DNA of 64,000 nt from Nematostella vectensis (GCF_932526225.1 NC_064035.1:20077969-20141968); one strand, 5' to 3'. Positions 12,154-24,772 are shown, counted from the first letter of the stretch. A program made the numbers and translations. The notes: generated from the sequence alone by a model not told the origin.

Positions 12154-15100
12154 ATGATAAGTTGCAAAACTAGAAACGGGAAAGGATGCATTGGTCGACT
12201 TTACCAGCTTTCCGAGGAGCTTAGTCGTGTCGCTAAGTTGCCGGTAGGTTCGCATGTTTGCCGGCGACATTGGGATACGTTACGAAGAAGCAACTTGCGC
12301 TGCTCATGTCCCATGCACGATAAACAACTGCCCTCACGTCTGAACAAGCAACCTATTCCAAGTCGTTTTTATCCGGTATTTGACGAGATTGGGCTAACAG
12401 TGGCAGGATACCAGCCTGGTACTCGGTGGTGTTACCGGTGCAAGTTGCTCGCCTATAAGAAATTTGAAAGCCGTCCTCAAACAAGTAGAAAACCAGTCGA
12501 GGTAAGTGTATATTTTTATTCGGGAAAACAACCACTCCTCTGCAGTGCCTCTTCGCTGTAAATTGCTATGTATTTCTTCCTGTATTTTCAATCTGTTTAA
12601 CAAAATATAAAAACGAGTACATAGAAAAGGCTTGAACATTCTTTCGTTCTTTTTATTAGGAAAAAGCAAATAGTAGTACATCCGCCATCGGCACAGAACA
12701 ACAACTACAAAAGGTTTGTTTATTTGTACATTCTGAAGAAACACATAAATTATCTATAAAATTCAGTTCGCCTTTCTTTTTGTTTTTTGTGGGGAAAAAT
12801 ACTTTATCAATTATTGAGAAGTAGTAGTGCAAACAATATTTTTGCATTTGTTGAAAAAGAAATATTTTTTTTTTACAATTTGTAAAAATTCTGACAAATA
12901 AGCTTTTTGGCAAGTTTTTTTTTTCCACCAAGCCAATTCATATAAAATTATTAATTTTCTATGAGAGAATGAAAGGAATTCCTTAATTTAGAATATGTGG
13001 AATAGAATAAGACAAGAAACATTTTATTATTGAGGAGCTAGGGTGGGCTGGGATGTTTAAGGTAATTTTTCAGAAATATCTTTGCCCCCCCCCCCTAATA
13101 TCTAATAGAAACCTTTGACTCCCCCTTAACAATAATTTAGAAAACAGGTATGACCCCTCCCCATTTGACCCACCCACAACAGAAAACCTGCACCCCAAAA
13201 GATGATACATTTTGCTAATCATTGTTATTTATTTTAGATAGTTTGTTTATTCTTATTTTGTTTTCCATTTTGACTGTTTTGTAAATTTCAGATATTTCAG
13301 TTTACGGGATCCCCTATTCTACACCTCCATGAAATTTTGCAAGATATATCTATGTCAGCACCTACCATATCCCAACTGGATCAAACAAAGGAACAATTTT
13401 GAAGGCTGTTTTCAAGACTTAAAGCTCTAGCAGACATATGTGATATTCATCTCCTGGAAACATGGAAAGAGCTGCAAACTCCCCTAGGTACCATCAAAAT
13501 TGCCCCAAATGGCAACGTGTTAATGGATAGTCAAGTATGGGACCAAATAAAGACAACAATCAAAAAAATTGACGAATTGGATGAAGGTACAGCTGTATGA
13601 TCAAATATATCTGCATGCTCTAATATTTATAATAGCTTTATCGATCAGCAATGATGTGGCTGATCAGTGTTCAACCCCAGTGATGGATCAAGCCCAACTA
13701 AAACTGTGAATAATTTATTCAATAATTGCTATCAACAGGTAATTCACTGGGCCAACTAGTGCAACAATTTCAGATGGCTCTATACCATCATGCCCTCAGT
13801 AGTGAAGCTCCATTATATGAGCCAGCAGCAATGAAAGCATTCACACAAAAACACTCTCCAGGTCTGTTTGAAATGCTTTTAAGTTAAAAAACAAGGGAGG
13901 ACTCCAGACTCTCAGAATAACATCAAGCTGTACAGGAGCAAAGAACTGTTGTTCTCCTTCACACACTGGCATATTTCAGGTAACCTAAATGCTCCATTAA
14001 GACCCACCTCCCTAACCTCCAATTACTTTCCTTTCTAAAAACCCTCTAGAGGCTAAATTTTGTAATAAGCTCCCCCTTTCTATCTGCTCCAATTTCATAA
14101 TTGGGCCTAGGTATGTTCAATATCATGCTTTATACTATAATTCAATGTATACAAGCTGCACCAGAACACTAGTGTTTTGTTGTTTTTTAAATGACACAAA
14201 TTTATTTTACCAGGTCTCAGAAAACTTCCACCCTACAAAAGGATGAAGGGCTATTCCTACAACATCATGGTGCTTCTAGGACAGCAATAAATTCAGGAAG
14301 GATACTTCATTTCAGTACAAGTCCTAGAAATATTGATTCTCACAAGAAAACACTAATAACAAAATATCCAGACATACTGATGAGAAAGGTTATCCTGGCA
14401 ACAGAGGTGAGATTAGTGTGTTACAAATTTTTATTTTAGTAAATAGTGAATAAGAGAATAATAAAAACAATACTTGAGAATAAGCAAGAACCATTTCAAT
14501 TTAAACAAGCCAGTGGGATAACTGATGCTTAACTTTCTTTAAAATTTTCAGAAAGGATTCCTAATTGTACAACTGTTGGATGACTTCCATAATATTTTGA
14601 CTGTTAGACTACCAACAAATCTGAAGCTATCATTAGCTACGCACATGGCTAGTGGCCTACTGGACATCCATCCTTCAATTCCTGCTGTTCCTATCCCTAC
14701 AAGAGATACAAGACACAGCCGAGTGATTGTGAAGATAGGGAATGAAAATAAAATTTGCAGAGGAGGAATTGTTCTAGACTACATAAAAGAGTTGTTTCGA
14801 AGACCAGTGTTATCAAGAATGTACTTGGAAACAAATCACCAATGCATTTCATCAAAATACATCCAACAACAACTAAAGGAATTGAGGTATTCTATGGATT
14901 TTAATGTAGTTATTTACAGGTCAGCAATCCATACAAGAAAAATACTGTTTTCTCTTCTTAAAAAATGTTTTAATATTGACACTTCCTAAATATTTTTCCA
15001 GGCACAATACTTTATTCCCCTATATGGACCTCCCACCCAATAAATATGTACCTCTTACATTAGTTTGTGAAAGCCATATACATAATGATTAATATCAATT

Positions 15101-16579
15101 TTACTTTTGTTTAGTGACTGCTATTACAAAAAAAGGAGTAGAGTAAAATAAAAAAAAGCAAATATGGAACATTAAATTTGCCAAATTATCATTTTTTTTC
15201 TTTTTTTGTAGGGTCTATTCTGGGTTGTCGCACGATGAGCTCTGTACCCTTGAGTCTACTAATTTAATAGATGAGTTTGAGCAATCTTTGAAAAGTATGG
15301 AGGACTATAAATCAGCCATTGATCACATATTCCTGTGCTGTCCACAACTGGAACATTACTTGAAAAAATTTGTAGTACCAGCACCCGGGGACTGGCCAAC
15401 TTGGTTTTATCAAAAGAAACTCATTGCTCAAGAAGTCAATGCAGATGCCAGTTTCCTATCAGTCATCCCAGAGCAGGGCCCATTTCATGTTTTCCTGAAT
15501 CTACAAGAAGATGTTGTAACAATTTATGACTTCTTATTTAAGAAAGTTTACAAAGAGACATTTGGATCTGACTTACCCAACAAGCCAAAGCCTTTTCGCG
15601 TCAGCCTGGTAATAACTGCTGTTTTTCTGGCATGGGGCAAATTACGTGATAAAGTTCTCCTAAAATTCAAGCTCTGCAAGTACATAGAGTATGCTTCCAT
15701 TCTGTTTCTTTTAGATGAGGTGGTTCCCATATCATTCTTCCACTATCCTGTTACATTCAGGTCTGGAGACATGGAATCATATATAACAATGATGTTAAAG
15801 TTATCTCTACTGTTTATAATCTGGAAAAAGGCATCATTATGACAGATCAACACTCTTGATGCTTAGTGACTTTTCTTTTCACAAACAACATTTTTCACAG
15901 TACCATGAACTTAAAAAGAAATGGATGGCTCTAATAACAGAAAAGTTGAAATCTGGCATAGTGTGCTACGCAGCTTCATTTCAAATTATGACAGTGCTAG
16001 TCAAATTAGGGACAAAGCCCTGTCATTTGCTGCATCAAAGACAGAACAGCTCTTTCATAACTATTTTACAACACCATACAGTAGAGGTTATTCTGAAAAT
16101 GACCTAAGTTTGGTGACTGGTACAGCTGCTGATGCATTACTGAAAATCATCAAGCAAGTTGGTCAAAATCTGGTAAAAGCAAAGCAGGTATAGTAGACAT
16201 CCATCCATCCATAAGTAGTTTTTTATTACCTTGGTGCAGTGCAGTGCCTGAACAATGTTTTTTTATGCAGGGAAGTAATAATAATGATTAGTCGAGCACT
16301 TGATCATAGCCTCAACTTATTTTCTTTTTCATGACTAACAATTGTGTCTATTTTTTTACATTTAAGGTTCCACAAGAAACAAATGCAAGAGGGCAGCCTA
16401 AAGGAGACATGAAATTTTTTCTTCCTACCTTTGACACCACCATTACTTCAAAAGCAATGCCCCTTGGCTACTCATTTGTAAAAGAAGACCCTTCCACAAT
16501 GCCTGATCCTAAATTAATCTGTGACTACAAAAACTGCACGCAATTATCAACAACCAATGTCAATCGCCTTAACTGTTTT
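12154..16579 (+). pseudogene. 5' part of a broken multi-exon gene (Cys/His-rich, unknown family)
   Basis: Several plus-strand coding segments are bounded by splice signals. Exon 1 (12,154-12,501) is rich in Cys and His (VCRRHW, CSCPMH, WCYRCK) and ends at GAG|GTAAGT. Further segments lie at about 12,661-12,713, 13,293-13,586, 13,740-13,860, 14,214-14,310, 14,552-14,887, 15,212-15,840, 15,900-16,187 and 16,366-16,579. Damage is plain: an in-frame TGA near 13,400, TAA near 14,288, TGA near 15,841 and frame changes near 15,850-15,920. The gypsy element at 16,580 cuts the last exon after a Cys-containing segment (CDYKNCTQ). I do not recognise the family by name. THAP was considered for exon 1, but the cysteine spacing does not fit. 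The 3' part resumes at 23,542. Confidence 0.55.
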
Positions 16580-16755
16580 TGTTACCTTATAATTTGTGAA
16601 AACTCGAGTAACATTAAAAATAAACCGAAAATAAACCACACAGGAACAAACATGGCGGTCAACACGTTTTCTTCTTCTTCTACCCACACTGCATTATGGG
16701 TAATACAATATTTTTCTATGGGGGGGTGGGCAAGTGCTTAATTCCAAGGGTAACA
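16580..16755 (-). repeat. 3' LTR of the gypsy element
   Basis: 176 bp beginning TGTTACC and ending GGTAACA on the plus strand, a perfect 7-bp terminal inversion. It appears identical to the LTR at 23,366-23,541. It includes ACATGGCGGTCAACACG and a poly-G tract near 16,722. Confidence 0.9.
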
Positions 16756-16757
16756 CA

Positions 16758-16769
16758 CTTCCCCCCTGA
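16758..16769 (-). promoter_or_regulatory. Polypurine tract candidate
   Basis: Read on the minus strand, CAGGGGGGAAG lies two or three bases before the 3' LTR. That is the position expected for the primer of plus-strand DNA synthesis. Confidence 0.6.
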
Positions 16770-17157
16770 AAAGATGTCGTCCTCGACATTTAAGTTACTA
16801 GTATGTTTCAATACTACAATGCAACTGAGGAAAAAAAAAATCTGACTACTCTACTATTTCAATGTTCAGTTCCATGAAGGCATGGTGTAGGGTGATCAAG
16901 TCCAACCATGGCTTCCACTTGTTTCTTCATACAGCTGTATCTTGCTTATTCTTTACTCTACAGTTCTCTTGCACAATGTCATTGCCACGTAAATACCCAA
17001 TGCTGCTCAAGGTCTTACACCTTGTTACCTACACTATTTGCTAGGCTATACTAGTATTATTCAACTAGTGTCTCTAACTAGACCGTTTTTTTTCTTTTCT
17101 TTTTCTTGTAACAAACAAACAAATATAAGTCAAGTAAGTGTACTAGTGTACTTGTAA

Positions 17158-20100
17158 TTACATTGCTGGTGTCCATGGTGAGAAGGAAGGACATCTGTAG
17201 GGTACCTGTAAACCGTAGGGTACCGGATAACCGTAGGGAGTCTGTAGACTGCAGGGTACCGAATAACCGTAGGGTACCTGTAAACCGAAGGGTGCCTTGA
17301 ACCCGCATGTGGCACATGGTAACTCTTGTGTAGGAGGTGCACCGTAAGCACTCCATGCTGACTCATTTATAGTTATACCATGGTTAGCGACCGGTCCCCA
17401 ATAATAGGATGGCTGACCAATAACATCATAAGTAACCCGCAAAGGTGGATGCCTATTCCGCTCGGGTCGTCCAATGATGCTGCCATTAGCATAGTTCTCC
17501 TGGCTGTCCCTATCACCTTGTTCCCCTTGCTGCTGCTGTGATGCCCTCTCTGCCTGCTCCTCTATTGCTTCATCCAGCTCACCTGCCGTTCCTTCCTGCT
17601 GATCGGGTGCTCCATTCAGCTCGTCTGAAGCTTCCTCTTGCTGATCCAGAGATACATCTGACTCGCCTGATGCTATTTCCTCTTGCCGATCCGGTGCTAC
17701 ATCAGACTCGCCTGATACTTCCTCCTGCTGACCCAGGACTACATCCGATTCGCTTGATGCTTCTTCTTTCTCGTCGGGCGCATATCCAACCTGTCTACCG
17801 TAAACAAAGTCTGGTTCCTCTTCACTACTCGACTCCTCTTTCAACTCTGCTGCGTTCCTTGTTGCAGGTTTCCGTGTTTTGGTTTTCCTTTTTGGCTGAG
17901 TAATCACGTCACTCATGAGATAATCACATGGCAGTAAGAGGTTATAATGCAGAGTCCGGTTCCTGCCCTTGCCATTCTCAGGTCTGACCTCATACACTGG
18001 GCTCGATTCTCCCTTCTGATTCACAACCACAAACACCTGATCCTCAAAGTATGAGCATAGTTTCCCTGGACCGCCTCGTTCTGACAGGTTTCGTACCAAT
18101 ACCCGATCACCCGGCTTAAGTGATGAGCATCTCACTTTCTTCTCGTAGTACCTCTTACCCCGCGCGGCTTGAGCTGTCGACTTAGAACGTGCGATCCTGT
18201 AAGCTTCTTCCATGGTTTCTCGCCACTTTGTCACATATTTCGGATACTGTTGCGGAGTGCCTTGCAAACTGGTACCAAGCATTAAGTCAATGGGAAGTCG
18301 AGGTGAGCGACCATAAAGTAGATAGAAAGGAGAAAATCCTGTTGAGTCATTTCGAGTGCAGTTGTATGCGTGTACAACTTTGTTAAGACTATCTTTCCAC
18401 TTGGATTTCTGGTTCTCTGGTAGTGTGCGTAACATTGCAAGAAGGGTCTGATTAAAACGCTCGACTTGTCCATTGGATTGTGGATGATATGGTGTGGTTC
18501 TTGAGTGAGCTACCCCACTAAGCTTTTCCAGATGTTTATGTAGATCGTTCTCGAACTCCTTCCCCTGATCGTGATGTATTCGAAGGGGAAACCCAAACCT
18601 CATGATGTAATCATTATACAGCTTCTCTGCCACTGTAGGGGCCGATTTATTCCGTGTTGCGTATGCTTGGGCAAATCGAGTAAAATGATCAATCACTACG
18701 AGGATGTATTCATACCCACCACTGCTTTTTTCTAGATGTAAAAAGTCCAAAGAAATGAGTTCAAAGGGAGCTGTTGTTTGAATACTCTGCATTGGTGCCC
18801 GTTGAGCATGTTTCGGTCGTTTTTGCTTGATACATCGACAAACAGAGGTAACATAGTGTTCAATGTCCTGTTGCATACGGGGCCAAAAGAACCTATCCCT
18901 CGCAAGTTGCAATACCCTCTCTGCACCGAGATGCCCCATTTCCTCATGTAATTCCTTATAAACGAGATGATGAAGTTTCCGTGGAAGGACCAATTGGAGA
19001 CGTGGTCCAATTCTCCGGCGAAGGATATCATCCTTACCTAGTTCCAACTTCTTCCAGTGACGTAACATGGCCTTTGTTTCAGGAGTTTCCTTCTTTCGCT
19101 CCTTTAAGCTGGGTAATGACTCATTAAGTATGAAACCAATCACCTTTCCAATTGTTGTATCCTCACGCTGAAGTCTCACAATGTCCTCTGTCGACCATGC
19201 TTGCGTGCCTAAGGTGACATTATCGTCGGGAGAATCTTCAAGGCATGCTGACAAAGAGATAGTCGGAATGCCATCTTCACCTGCCTGGAACTTTACAGAA
19301 TTCACAGTGGCTCCTATGTCTTCTTGGCATATGGTCTTCTGACATTCTTCCATATACTTCTCCATGCCTTGTGAAATCCGCGAGAGACCGTCTGCATCCC
19401 CATTTGCCTTTCCAGGTCTGTATTTGATGACAAAGTTATAGTCAGCCAATTCTGATACCCAACGCTGTCCGGTCGCATTCAATTTGGCAGTGGTCAGAAT
19501 GTATGTTAACGGGTTATTATCCGTGTAGACAGTAAATTTAGGGGCATAGTACAAATAGTCTCTAAATTTCTCCGTAATTGCCCATTTTAGCGCTAAGAAT
19601 TCGAGTTTCCCCGAATGCAGATGGTAATTGCGCTCGGCTTGAGTTAACGATCGTGACCCGTAACCAATGACTCTCAAGGTTCCTTTCTGGCGTTGGTATA
19701 ATACAGCCCCAAGTCCCCGCTCCGATGCGTCAGTGTGAAGAATAAAGGGTTGTTGGTAGTCCGGATAAGCCATAACGGGTGGTGATGTGATAGTATCTAT
19801 AAGTGTCTCCAGTATTCGCTGATGTTCCTCAGACCAAGAGACTGGTTGGCGTGATAAGGACTTACTCGACCTACTTTTCGATTTGGTACTTGTACCTCCC
19901 TTGGGTTCCGTCAAAAGATCATAAATGGGTGCTGCTAACGTCGCAAAGTTATGTACATATCTCCTGAAATAACTTAGAAGTCCCATAAGTCTGCGAACTT
20001 CTCCGACTGTCTTAGGTGGCGTATCCTTTAAATCCGTAACTGCCTTAATACTCTCCTGATCCATCCGATAACTTTCTTCTGACACATGTCCAAGGAATGT

Positions 20101-22029
20101 AACTTCCCTTTGAAAGATTTTACACTTGCTGGGTTTCAATTTTATCCCGTGTTCCCGCAGTCTTTGCAAAACTTTCCTCAGATCACTAACATGTTCTTCA
20201 AAACTTTGACTAAAGACAATGATATCGTCCAAATATGGGATACATGTGGTGTCTCTTAAATCTTCTAAACAATCTTGCATATATCTTTGAAAGGCCGCGG
20301 GAGCCTGGGAAAGACCCATGGGAATGCGAACCCATTCATACAGTCCCCAAGGGGTCACAAAGGCAGTCAATGGTCTACTGTCTTTCCCCATGAAACCCTG
20401 ATGATATGCGCGTCCCTGATCCAGTACTGAAAACCAACTATTTCCCCCTAGGGTGTCTAATGCATCTTGAATCCTTGGGATGGGAAAACGGTCAGGAACA
20501 CTCTTACGATTCAGTTCACGATAGTCAATGCACAGTCTTAGAGACCCGTCCCGTTTACGGACGCAGACAGCCGGCGACGAGTAGGAAGACTTTGACTTCA
20601 CAATCCATCCCTTATTTATCAAGTCCTCAATATAGCCTTTGACTTCTGCATACAATGGGCGGCTAATTGAGACATATGTTTTCTGAACAGGAGTCTTATC
20701 CATTAGGGTTAAATTTAACTCAAGGTCTTCGATGCAACCGACATCCTGACTATCACGGGCAAAGGTCTCCTCCTCTTCCTGTAACAGACGAGTGACTTCC
20801 TTTTTTTGTTCTTCATTCAGATCTCCAATCACCACCCCTGGGACCCTCTGTGATGAATCTATGGTCGCCCCCCTGGATTCTTGTGTTTCACCTGGGTGTA
20901 CCCCCCTTGAATCAGACAAGTTCATCTCACTAAGTTTCACTTCTGCTGGGGTAACTGATCTGATAAGGTTAAGACTACCCAAGATGGTGCCCCCCCTGAG
21001 GGTGATATCATGCTTGGTGGCATTACTGACGTAAATGTCAACTCGCGTAGCTTTCCCTTTCGGGATGGACAATAGAGACTGGGAGAGTTCTAGCCCTGTA
21101 GGCAATGTCTGGTCTTCATCTGGTTCAAAGATAACTGGGCATTTCTCCTCGACTGGGCCGGTATTTGCACGACAATTAATTCTCAGGGTCTGCCCCCCCG
21201 GTATGCTGACACTCTTCTTAGGTGACTTTAAGATGCACAAGGGTTCTGAGTTGTCACATGTTTGGATAAAGTTAATCAAGGCCCCAACTGCCTCCCCTCT
21301 GACTTCTGGAAATGCACCTTTCATAATATCCTGTAATGGGCTCCCTGTGGTGTTGCTATTATCCCCTGGGAAATCTTTAATCACTGTTTCTATGACATTA
21401 TATCCAATGATGGGACACTCTAACTCTCCTGGGGTCACTAAAAAAGGTACTTCTACATCTGGCCCTGTATACCCATGGGATTCTAGCTTCAATGTTATGG
21501 GGATCCATCCCTCATATGGGATCTCACTGCCATTTGCAGCAGATACATTTAAGTTTCTATCCCGACCCAGGAGTGTCTCAATATCTTGTAAATCAGTGTT
21601 CAAACCATTCTCATTGACCCATGATTTAGATAAAACTGAAATTTGCGCGCCCGTATCCCAGAGGGCCTCTGTGCTAATATCATTAAGCATGCAGGAAACT
21701 TTGCATTTTGGTCCTACCAGTTTACAAATAACAGCATGTTGTTTTGGAGTGAGATGAGACATAAATACACTAGACTGAATTCGCTCTGCGTACTCACTGT
21801 TTTTCTTGGCTTGTAACTCTTGTATCGCAGTGCAAAGTTTCTTGTGTTCCAACCAATGAGCCCGTTGGCATTGCACACCGCAGTACAATGCTGACTTACA
21901 ACCCGCACATTGAACTAAACAATCACTACCAGATGGTTGATGCCCACATAACACACATACTTGGGACTTTCCTGTGGAAGCAACTTGCGACCCGGCTACC
22001 GCCTGTCCCGCGGTGGCAGCCGGTGCTGG
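17158..22029 (-). CDS. pol: Gypsy Pol polyprotein with N-terminal MYND-type zinc finger
   Basis: Open for 1,624 codons in the -1 frame relative to gag, entered at the slippery site 22,029-22,035. Domains in order: an N-terminal zinc finger, CVLC followed by CAGC, YCGVQC and HWLEHKKLC, which is MYND spacing; an aspartic protease (WDTGAQ, about 120 residues in); reverse transcriptase with YLDD near 20,223-20,234; and RNase H (HTDASERG near 19,730). The integrase has an HHCC finger (from about 18,955) and a core in which the second Asp (HHDQGKEF) and the Glu (GQVERF) are 35 residues apart, giving a DD35E pattern. The C-terminal tail holds acidic repeats of ESDV and QQEE type, then a [11 protein letters not shown]-like repeat. 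All catalytic motifs seem intact. It makes and integrates the retrotransposon DNA. The MYND finger is an unusual addition. Confidence 0.9.
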   Translation of the reverse strand, partial: PAPAATAGQAVAGSQVASTGKSQVCVLCGHQPSGSDCLVQCAGCKSALYCGVQCQRAHWLEHKKLCTAIQELQAKKNSEYAERIQSSVFMSHLTPKQHAVICKLVGPKCKVSCMLNDISTEALWDTGAQISVLSKSWVNENGLNTDLQDIETLLGRDRNLNVSAANGSEIPYEGWIPITLKLESHGYTGPDVEVPFLVTPGELECPIIGYNVIETVIKDFPGDNSNTTGSPLQDIMKGAFPEVRGEAVGALINFIQTCDNSEPLCILKSPKKSVSIPGGQTLRINCRANTGPVEEKCPVIFEPDEDQTLPTGLELSQSLLSIPKGKATRVDIYVSNATKHDITLRGGTILGSLNLIRSVTPAEVKLSEMNLSDSRGVHPGETQESRGATIDSSQRVPGVVIGDLNEEQKKEVTRLLQEEEETFARDSQDVGCIEDLELNLTLMDKTPVQKTYVSISRPLYAEVKGYIEDLINKGWIVKSKSSYSSPAVCVRKRDGSLRLCIDYRELNRKSVPDRFPIPRIQDALDTLGGNSWFSVLDQGRAYHQGFMGKDSRPLTAFVTPWGLYEWVRIPMGLSQAPAAFQRYMQDCLEDLRDTTCIPYLDDIIVFSQSFEEHVSDLRKVLQRLREHGIKLKPSKCKIFQREVTFLGHVSEESYRMDQESIKAVTDLKDTPPKTVGEVRRLMGLLSYFRRYVHNFATLAAPIYDLLTEPKGGTSTKSKSRSSKSLSRQPVSWSEEHQRILETLIDTITSPPVMAYPDYQQPFILHTDASERGLGAVLYQRQKGTLRVIGYGSRSLTQAERNYHLHSGKLEFLALKWAITEKFRDYLYYAPKFTVYTDNNPLTYILTTAKLNATGQRWVSELADYNFVIKYRPGKANGDADGLSRISQGMEKYMEECQKTICQEDIGATVNSVKFQAGEDGIPTISLSACLEDSPDDNVTLGTQAWSTEDIVRLQREDTTIGKVIGFILNESLPSLKERKKETPETKAMLRHWKKLELGKDDILRRRIGPRLQLVLPRKLHHLVYKELHEEMGHLGAERVLQLARDRFFWPRMQQDIEHYVTSVCRCIKQKRPKHAQRAPMQSIQTTAPFELISLDFLHLEKSSGGYEYILVVIDHFTRFAQAYATRNKSAPTVAEKLYNDYIMRFGFPLRIHHDQGKEFENDLHKHLEKLSGVAHSRTTPYHPQSNGQVERFNQTLLAMLRTLPENQKSKWKDSLNKVVHAYNCTRNDSTGFSPFYLLYGRSPRLPIDLMLGTSLQGTPQQYPKYVTKWRETMEEAYRIARSKSTAQAARGKRYYEKKVRCSSLKPGDRVLVRNLSERGGPGKLCSYFEDQVFVVVNQKGESSPVYEVRPENGKGRNRTLHYNLLLPCDYLMSDVITQPKRKTKTRKPATRNAAELKEESSSEEEPDFVYGRQVGYAPDEKEEASSESDVVLGQQEEVSGESDVAPDRQEEIASGESDVSLDQQEEASDELNGAPDQQEGTAGELDEAIEEQAERASQQQQGEQGDRDSQENYANGSIIGRPERNRHPPLRVTYDVIGQPSYYWGPVANHGITINESAWSAYGAPPTQELPCATCGFKAPFGLQVPYGYSVPCSLQTPYGYPVPYGLQVPYRCPSFSPWTPAM

Positions 22030-22035
22030 TTTCCC
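21992..22035 (-). promoter_or_regulatory. Programmed -1 ribosomal frameshift signal at the gag-pol junction
   Basis: On the minus strand the gag frame reads G GGA AAC (22,035-22,029), a canonical X XXY YYZ heptamer. After a 5-nt spacer (22,028-22,024) comes a hairpin: 22,023-22,012 pairs with 22,003-21,992. This gives six perfect pairs at the base (CCGGCT with AGCCGG), then five of six further pairs, and an 8-nt loop. The gag stop codon TAG (21,998-21,996) lies inside the 3' arm. A slip of one base back enters the open pol frame directly. Confidence 0.85.
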
Positions 22036-23330
22036 GAATCCTTGTTTTGTGTTGGTCTTTGCTTACGACATCCCCGTGCCCAATGCTCAGATGAACCGCA
22101 ATAAAAACAATGATCACATGCATCAATCGTATTGCTATCCTCACACTGCTTGCAAACTCTCTTGGCCTTCTGTACATGTATATCCCGATTATCAATATTG
22201 CCATCCCTTTCCTGTTGCACTTGGGCCACTGTCTCCCGCAATGTGGCCATCTCCGACTTCACTGACTTGAGTTCTGCTAGGATCAGGTCTTCTGTTGAGA
22301 CTGCGGCTGGAGCAGTCTTCCCTTTGTCCTTACGTCCCCCATTCCCTTGTGATTCGACATTATCACTTGTTAGCTGATTAACTTTCTTAGTTATTTTGGT
22401 TAACTTTGATTTCCTCTCTAACTCCTCAGATGCCACAATATTTACATGCTGGATTAAATCTTCATCAGTGGTATCTGTGTTCTGTAGATATGGTCTTAGT
22501 TTCATCCTTACACCATCATCCATTAATCCAGTCTCCACAGTTCTTAAAAATAGTCCTTGCACCAATTCGGGATCGTATTTCATTTTGCTATCAGACTCTT
22601 GTGACGCAAAACAAACTTTCTGCCTTTGATCCAAAGCCCTGATCACAAAACTCTGAGGGGTTTCCCCGGGAGCTTGAGCCAAAATTGCTAATTCTTGATA
22701 CAGTTCTGTTGCATTTTTTTCCTGATAATGCGAGCGCAAAATGTGTCTTAATTGGGCCAGAGTCAAGCTTGGAATACCTTCCAAGTAGCTGCGAAGTCTC
22801 ATTCCTGGGCAAATGGACTTTATTACTGCATCGACCACCTCAACTTCTGTGTGTCCTTTCTTTAGTCCAGAGTCAATTTGTCTCACGAGACTGACAAAAC
22901 TTAACTTATCTTTCTGTCCTGGCTCTCCAATTTGCCCAGAAATCTTCATTTCTCTCTTTATATCCGAAATGTAGAGACCTTTCTTTGATTCCATACCCAT
23001 AAGCTTGTTCATTTGATCCTTCAGAGCTTGGAGCTCCTCGCTCGGACTTGCACTTGCACTCGTGTTTGGCTGGGCTTGTTTTTCTTGTTTGGGCTTCGTT
23101 GCTCCAGAAATCGCCGAAATAACCTCCTCTAATCCCTTCAGGTAGCTGACTGCTTGGTCTCCTTTGCTCTCAAGCTCGTTATCCACAGCTTGTGAGATCC
23201 TTCTGACCCGTTTCAACCTAGATAGTTTGTCGTCCTCGTGTAGCTTCAAAAAGTTTTCCACTTCGTGTAACTGTTCGGCCGTCAAGCGACACAAACTCTC
23301 TTCGATACTAAGCTGAAGTTCTTCAGTCAT
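21996..23330 (-). CDS. gag: Gypsy Gag (capsid and nucleocapsid)
   Basis: 444 aa from the first ATG ([13 protein letters not shown]) after the primer-binding region. The frame is also open upstream to the LTR without an ATG. The N-terminal half is helical and charged. The middle (about residues 165-340) has the look of a gypsy/Arc-like capsid domain, including [20 protein letters not shown] and a run of conserved leucines. Near the C-terminus is one CCHC zinc knuckle, [14 protein letters not shown] (C-x2-C-x4-H-x4-C), for RNA binding. The stop codon lies in the frameshift hairpin. The frame is intact. Confidence 0.85.
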   Translation of the reverse strand: MTEELQLSIEESLCRLTAEQLHEVENFLKLHEDDKLSRLKRVRRISQAVDNELESKGDQAVSYLKGLEEVISAISGATKPKQEKQAQPNTSASASPSEELQALKDQMNKLMGMESKKGLYISDIKREMKISGQIGEPGQKDKLSFVSLVRQIDSGLKKGHTEVEVVDAVIKSICPGMRLRSYLEGIPSLTLAQLRHILRSHYQEKNATELYQELAILAQAPGETPQSFVIRALDQRQKVCFASQESDSKMKYDPELVQGLFLRTVETGLMDDGVRMKLRPYLQNTDTTDEDLIQHVNIVASEELERKSKLTKITKKVNQLTSDNVESQGNGGRKDKGKTAPAAVSTEDLILAELKSVKSEMATLRETVAQVQQERDGNIDNRDIHVQKAKRVCKQCEDSNTIDACDHCFYCGSSEHWARGCRKQRPTQNKDSGNQHRLPPRDRR

Positions 23331-23344
23331 CTTCTGAATCCGTT

Positions 23345-23362
23345 TTCCCGTCTGAGCCCCCA
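23345..23362 (-). promoter_or_regulatory. Primer-binding site candidate of the gypsy element
   Basis: Read on the minus strand, the sequence starting TGGGGGCTCAGACGGG begins three bases after the 5' LTR. It starts with TGG, as tRNA-complementary sites do. The first nine bases equal the start of the proline-tRNA site used by gammaretroviruses (established knowledge), but the rest differs, so the tRNA is not certain. Confidence 0.5.
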
Positions 23363-23365
23363 ATA

Positions 23366-23541
23366 TGTTACCTTATAATTTGTGAAAACTCGAGTAACAT
23401 TAAAAATAAACCGAAAATAAACCACACAGGAACAAACATGGCGGTCAACACGTTTTCTTCTTCTTCTACCCACACTGCATTATGGGTAATACAATATTTT
23501 TCTATGGGGGGGTGGGCAAGTGCTTAATTCCAAGGGTAACA
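23366..23541 (-). repeat. 5' LTR of the gypsy element
   Basis: 176 bp, TGTTACC to GGTAACA, by eye identical to the LTR at 16,580-16,755. The gag frame opens immediately inside it on the minus strand. Confidence 0.9.
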
Positions 23542-24547
23542 CATTCACACATTTCACAATTTTTGTTTAGAAGAAGCTGGAGACCAGTGTCCAATCTGTT
23601 CCCCTCACCTTGCTGAAAAAATTGCAGAAATCTGTTCAGCATTTAATGAAAGCTTGTTGAAACCAACAGCAAAATCTACTAGAACCCCACAAAGCAATCA
23701 AGAACCTGGTAGTAATGATGAGAATGACAGCATTAATGTCAAAAGAAATTGTGACCCTGAATACTATGACTCTGCACAATGGGAATCCCACATTGACAGC
23801 GAGTTAAATTCATTTGTTGTTGCACAACCACAACTGAGACACAATGTTCCTAATCACCAGGCTGCACCTTCACAGGCAATTAACATCCAAGTTACCACTC
23901 ATCCAGTTGGTTCATCTACATTTTGGTTCTTTCCTCCTTACATATCTCAGTCAACTCTACTTGGAAGAAATGGATCTAATGCATTTACTTTTATCTCACT
24001 AATTTTGGCCCATTCATATATCACTTCTGCAAACCGAACCAGTATACAGCTCAGCCGTGGTCCTCCCATAAACCCTCATTGGCTTTCAATGATGTTATCT
24101 GCAATTGTTCGTGGCAACAGCATATATGACACTGTGACGAATGGTTGCGGGTCTCCATTCTTTAGTGTTGTTAAGGCAAAACCACATCTAGATTCAGTCA
24201 TTGGGACTGTTTCTCTTGAAGACACCCTCGATCTGTTAATTACATCAGGTAATCCACAGGTTTTACAAAGTTCACTTGCATTTTATCTGCAAAGGCTTGA
24301 TCGCGAACAGAACTAAGCAGCAATAGTCATAGCTAATGGAATGACAATATCTCTGGTCGGACACGATTCAAAGATCTATGTTCTAGATAGCCATCTACAC
24401 TATGCACACGGCCATAACTTTGGAGCGATGATCGAAATGAGTCCCAAGGCTGACTTGGAAGAGTTCCTCAGGAATATAAAGAAACTAATCTCGCCCACAT
24501 TTGATGTTTGCTCCCTGACATTTGTCTCGTTTTCACGGCAGCAGTAG
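23542..24547 (+). pseudogene. 3' part of the broken multi-exon gene: cysteine-peptidase-like domain
   Basis: Continues the gene cut by the gypsy element. A splice-acceptor-like TTGTTTAG at 23,566-23,573 precedes an exon starting with a Cys pair (CPICSPH). The exon runs to a TAA at 24,314, after which the same frame or a neighbouring one continues to 24,547. The segment has two islands that look like a papain-fold peptidase: GRNGSNAFTFISL near 23,960, where a nucleophile Cys would be expected in the SNxC position but Phe is present, and VLDSHLHYAHG near 24,380, an Asp-x-His motif. This pattern recalls USP/C76-like or related peptidase-fold proteins, but that is only an inference. The missing Cys, the stop codon and the retrotransposon make an active product unlikely. 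Confidence 0.45.
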
Positions 24548-24772
24548 AACTTTTGAGTTTCGCGTGCCAGCAAATCCCACAAACGCCGTCAAACTTGAGG
24601 ATTTTACCCTCGATCCAGCAAAAAATCTTCCTGGAACCTTAACACGAGTACATTTTCTTGGTGTATGTGTAATTTTTTGCTCCCGTTAAGTCCATTTTGA
24701 GCCAAACGTTTGTGTTTATTGTAACAGCTTTGGGAAACTCGTGTTTCGTCCGCCATTTTGAATGACTCTTGT

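Larger units (their letters stand above)
16580..23541 (-). mobile_element. Ty3/gypsy LTR retrotransposon, apparently complete
   Basis: A minus-strand element of 6,962 bp with two 176-bp LTRs, a primer-binding region, gag, pol and a polypurine tract. The LTRs look identical by eye and both main reading frames are open, which suggests a recent insertion. It sits inside an exon of a plus-strand gene that was probably already damaged. No matching 4-6 bp target duplication is visible: the left flank ends AACTGTTTT and the right flank starts CATTCACAC. This could reflect loss by mutation, recombination between elements, or a flank deletion. Confidence 0.9.

Noticed and set aside
12154-12501. THAP-type zinc finger in exon 1 of the broken gene
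   Set aside because: Only a C-x2-H pair fits; the first cysteine pair is spaced seven residues apart and the conserved Pro/Trp/Phe context is not convincing.
20406-21757. Plus-strand open frames inside the gypsy element
   Set aside because: They are antisense shadows of the intact pol gene and lack recognisable features.
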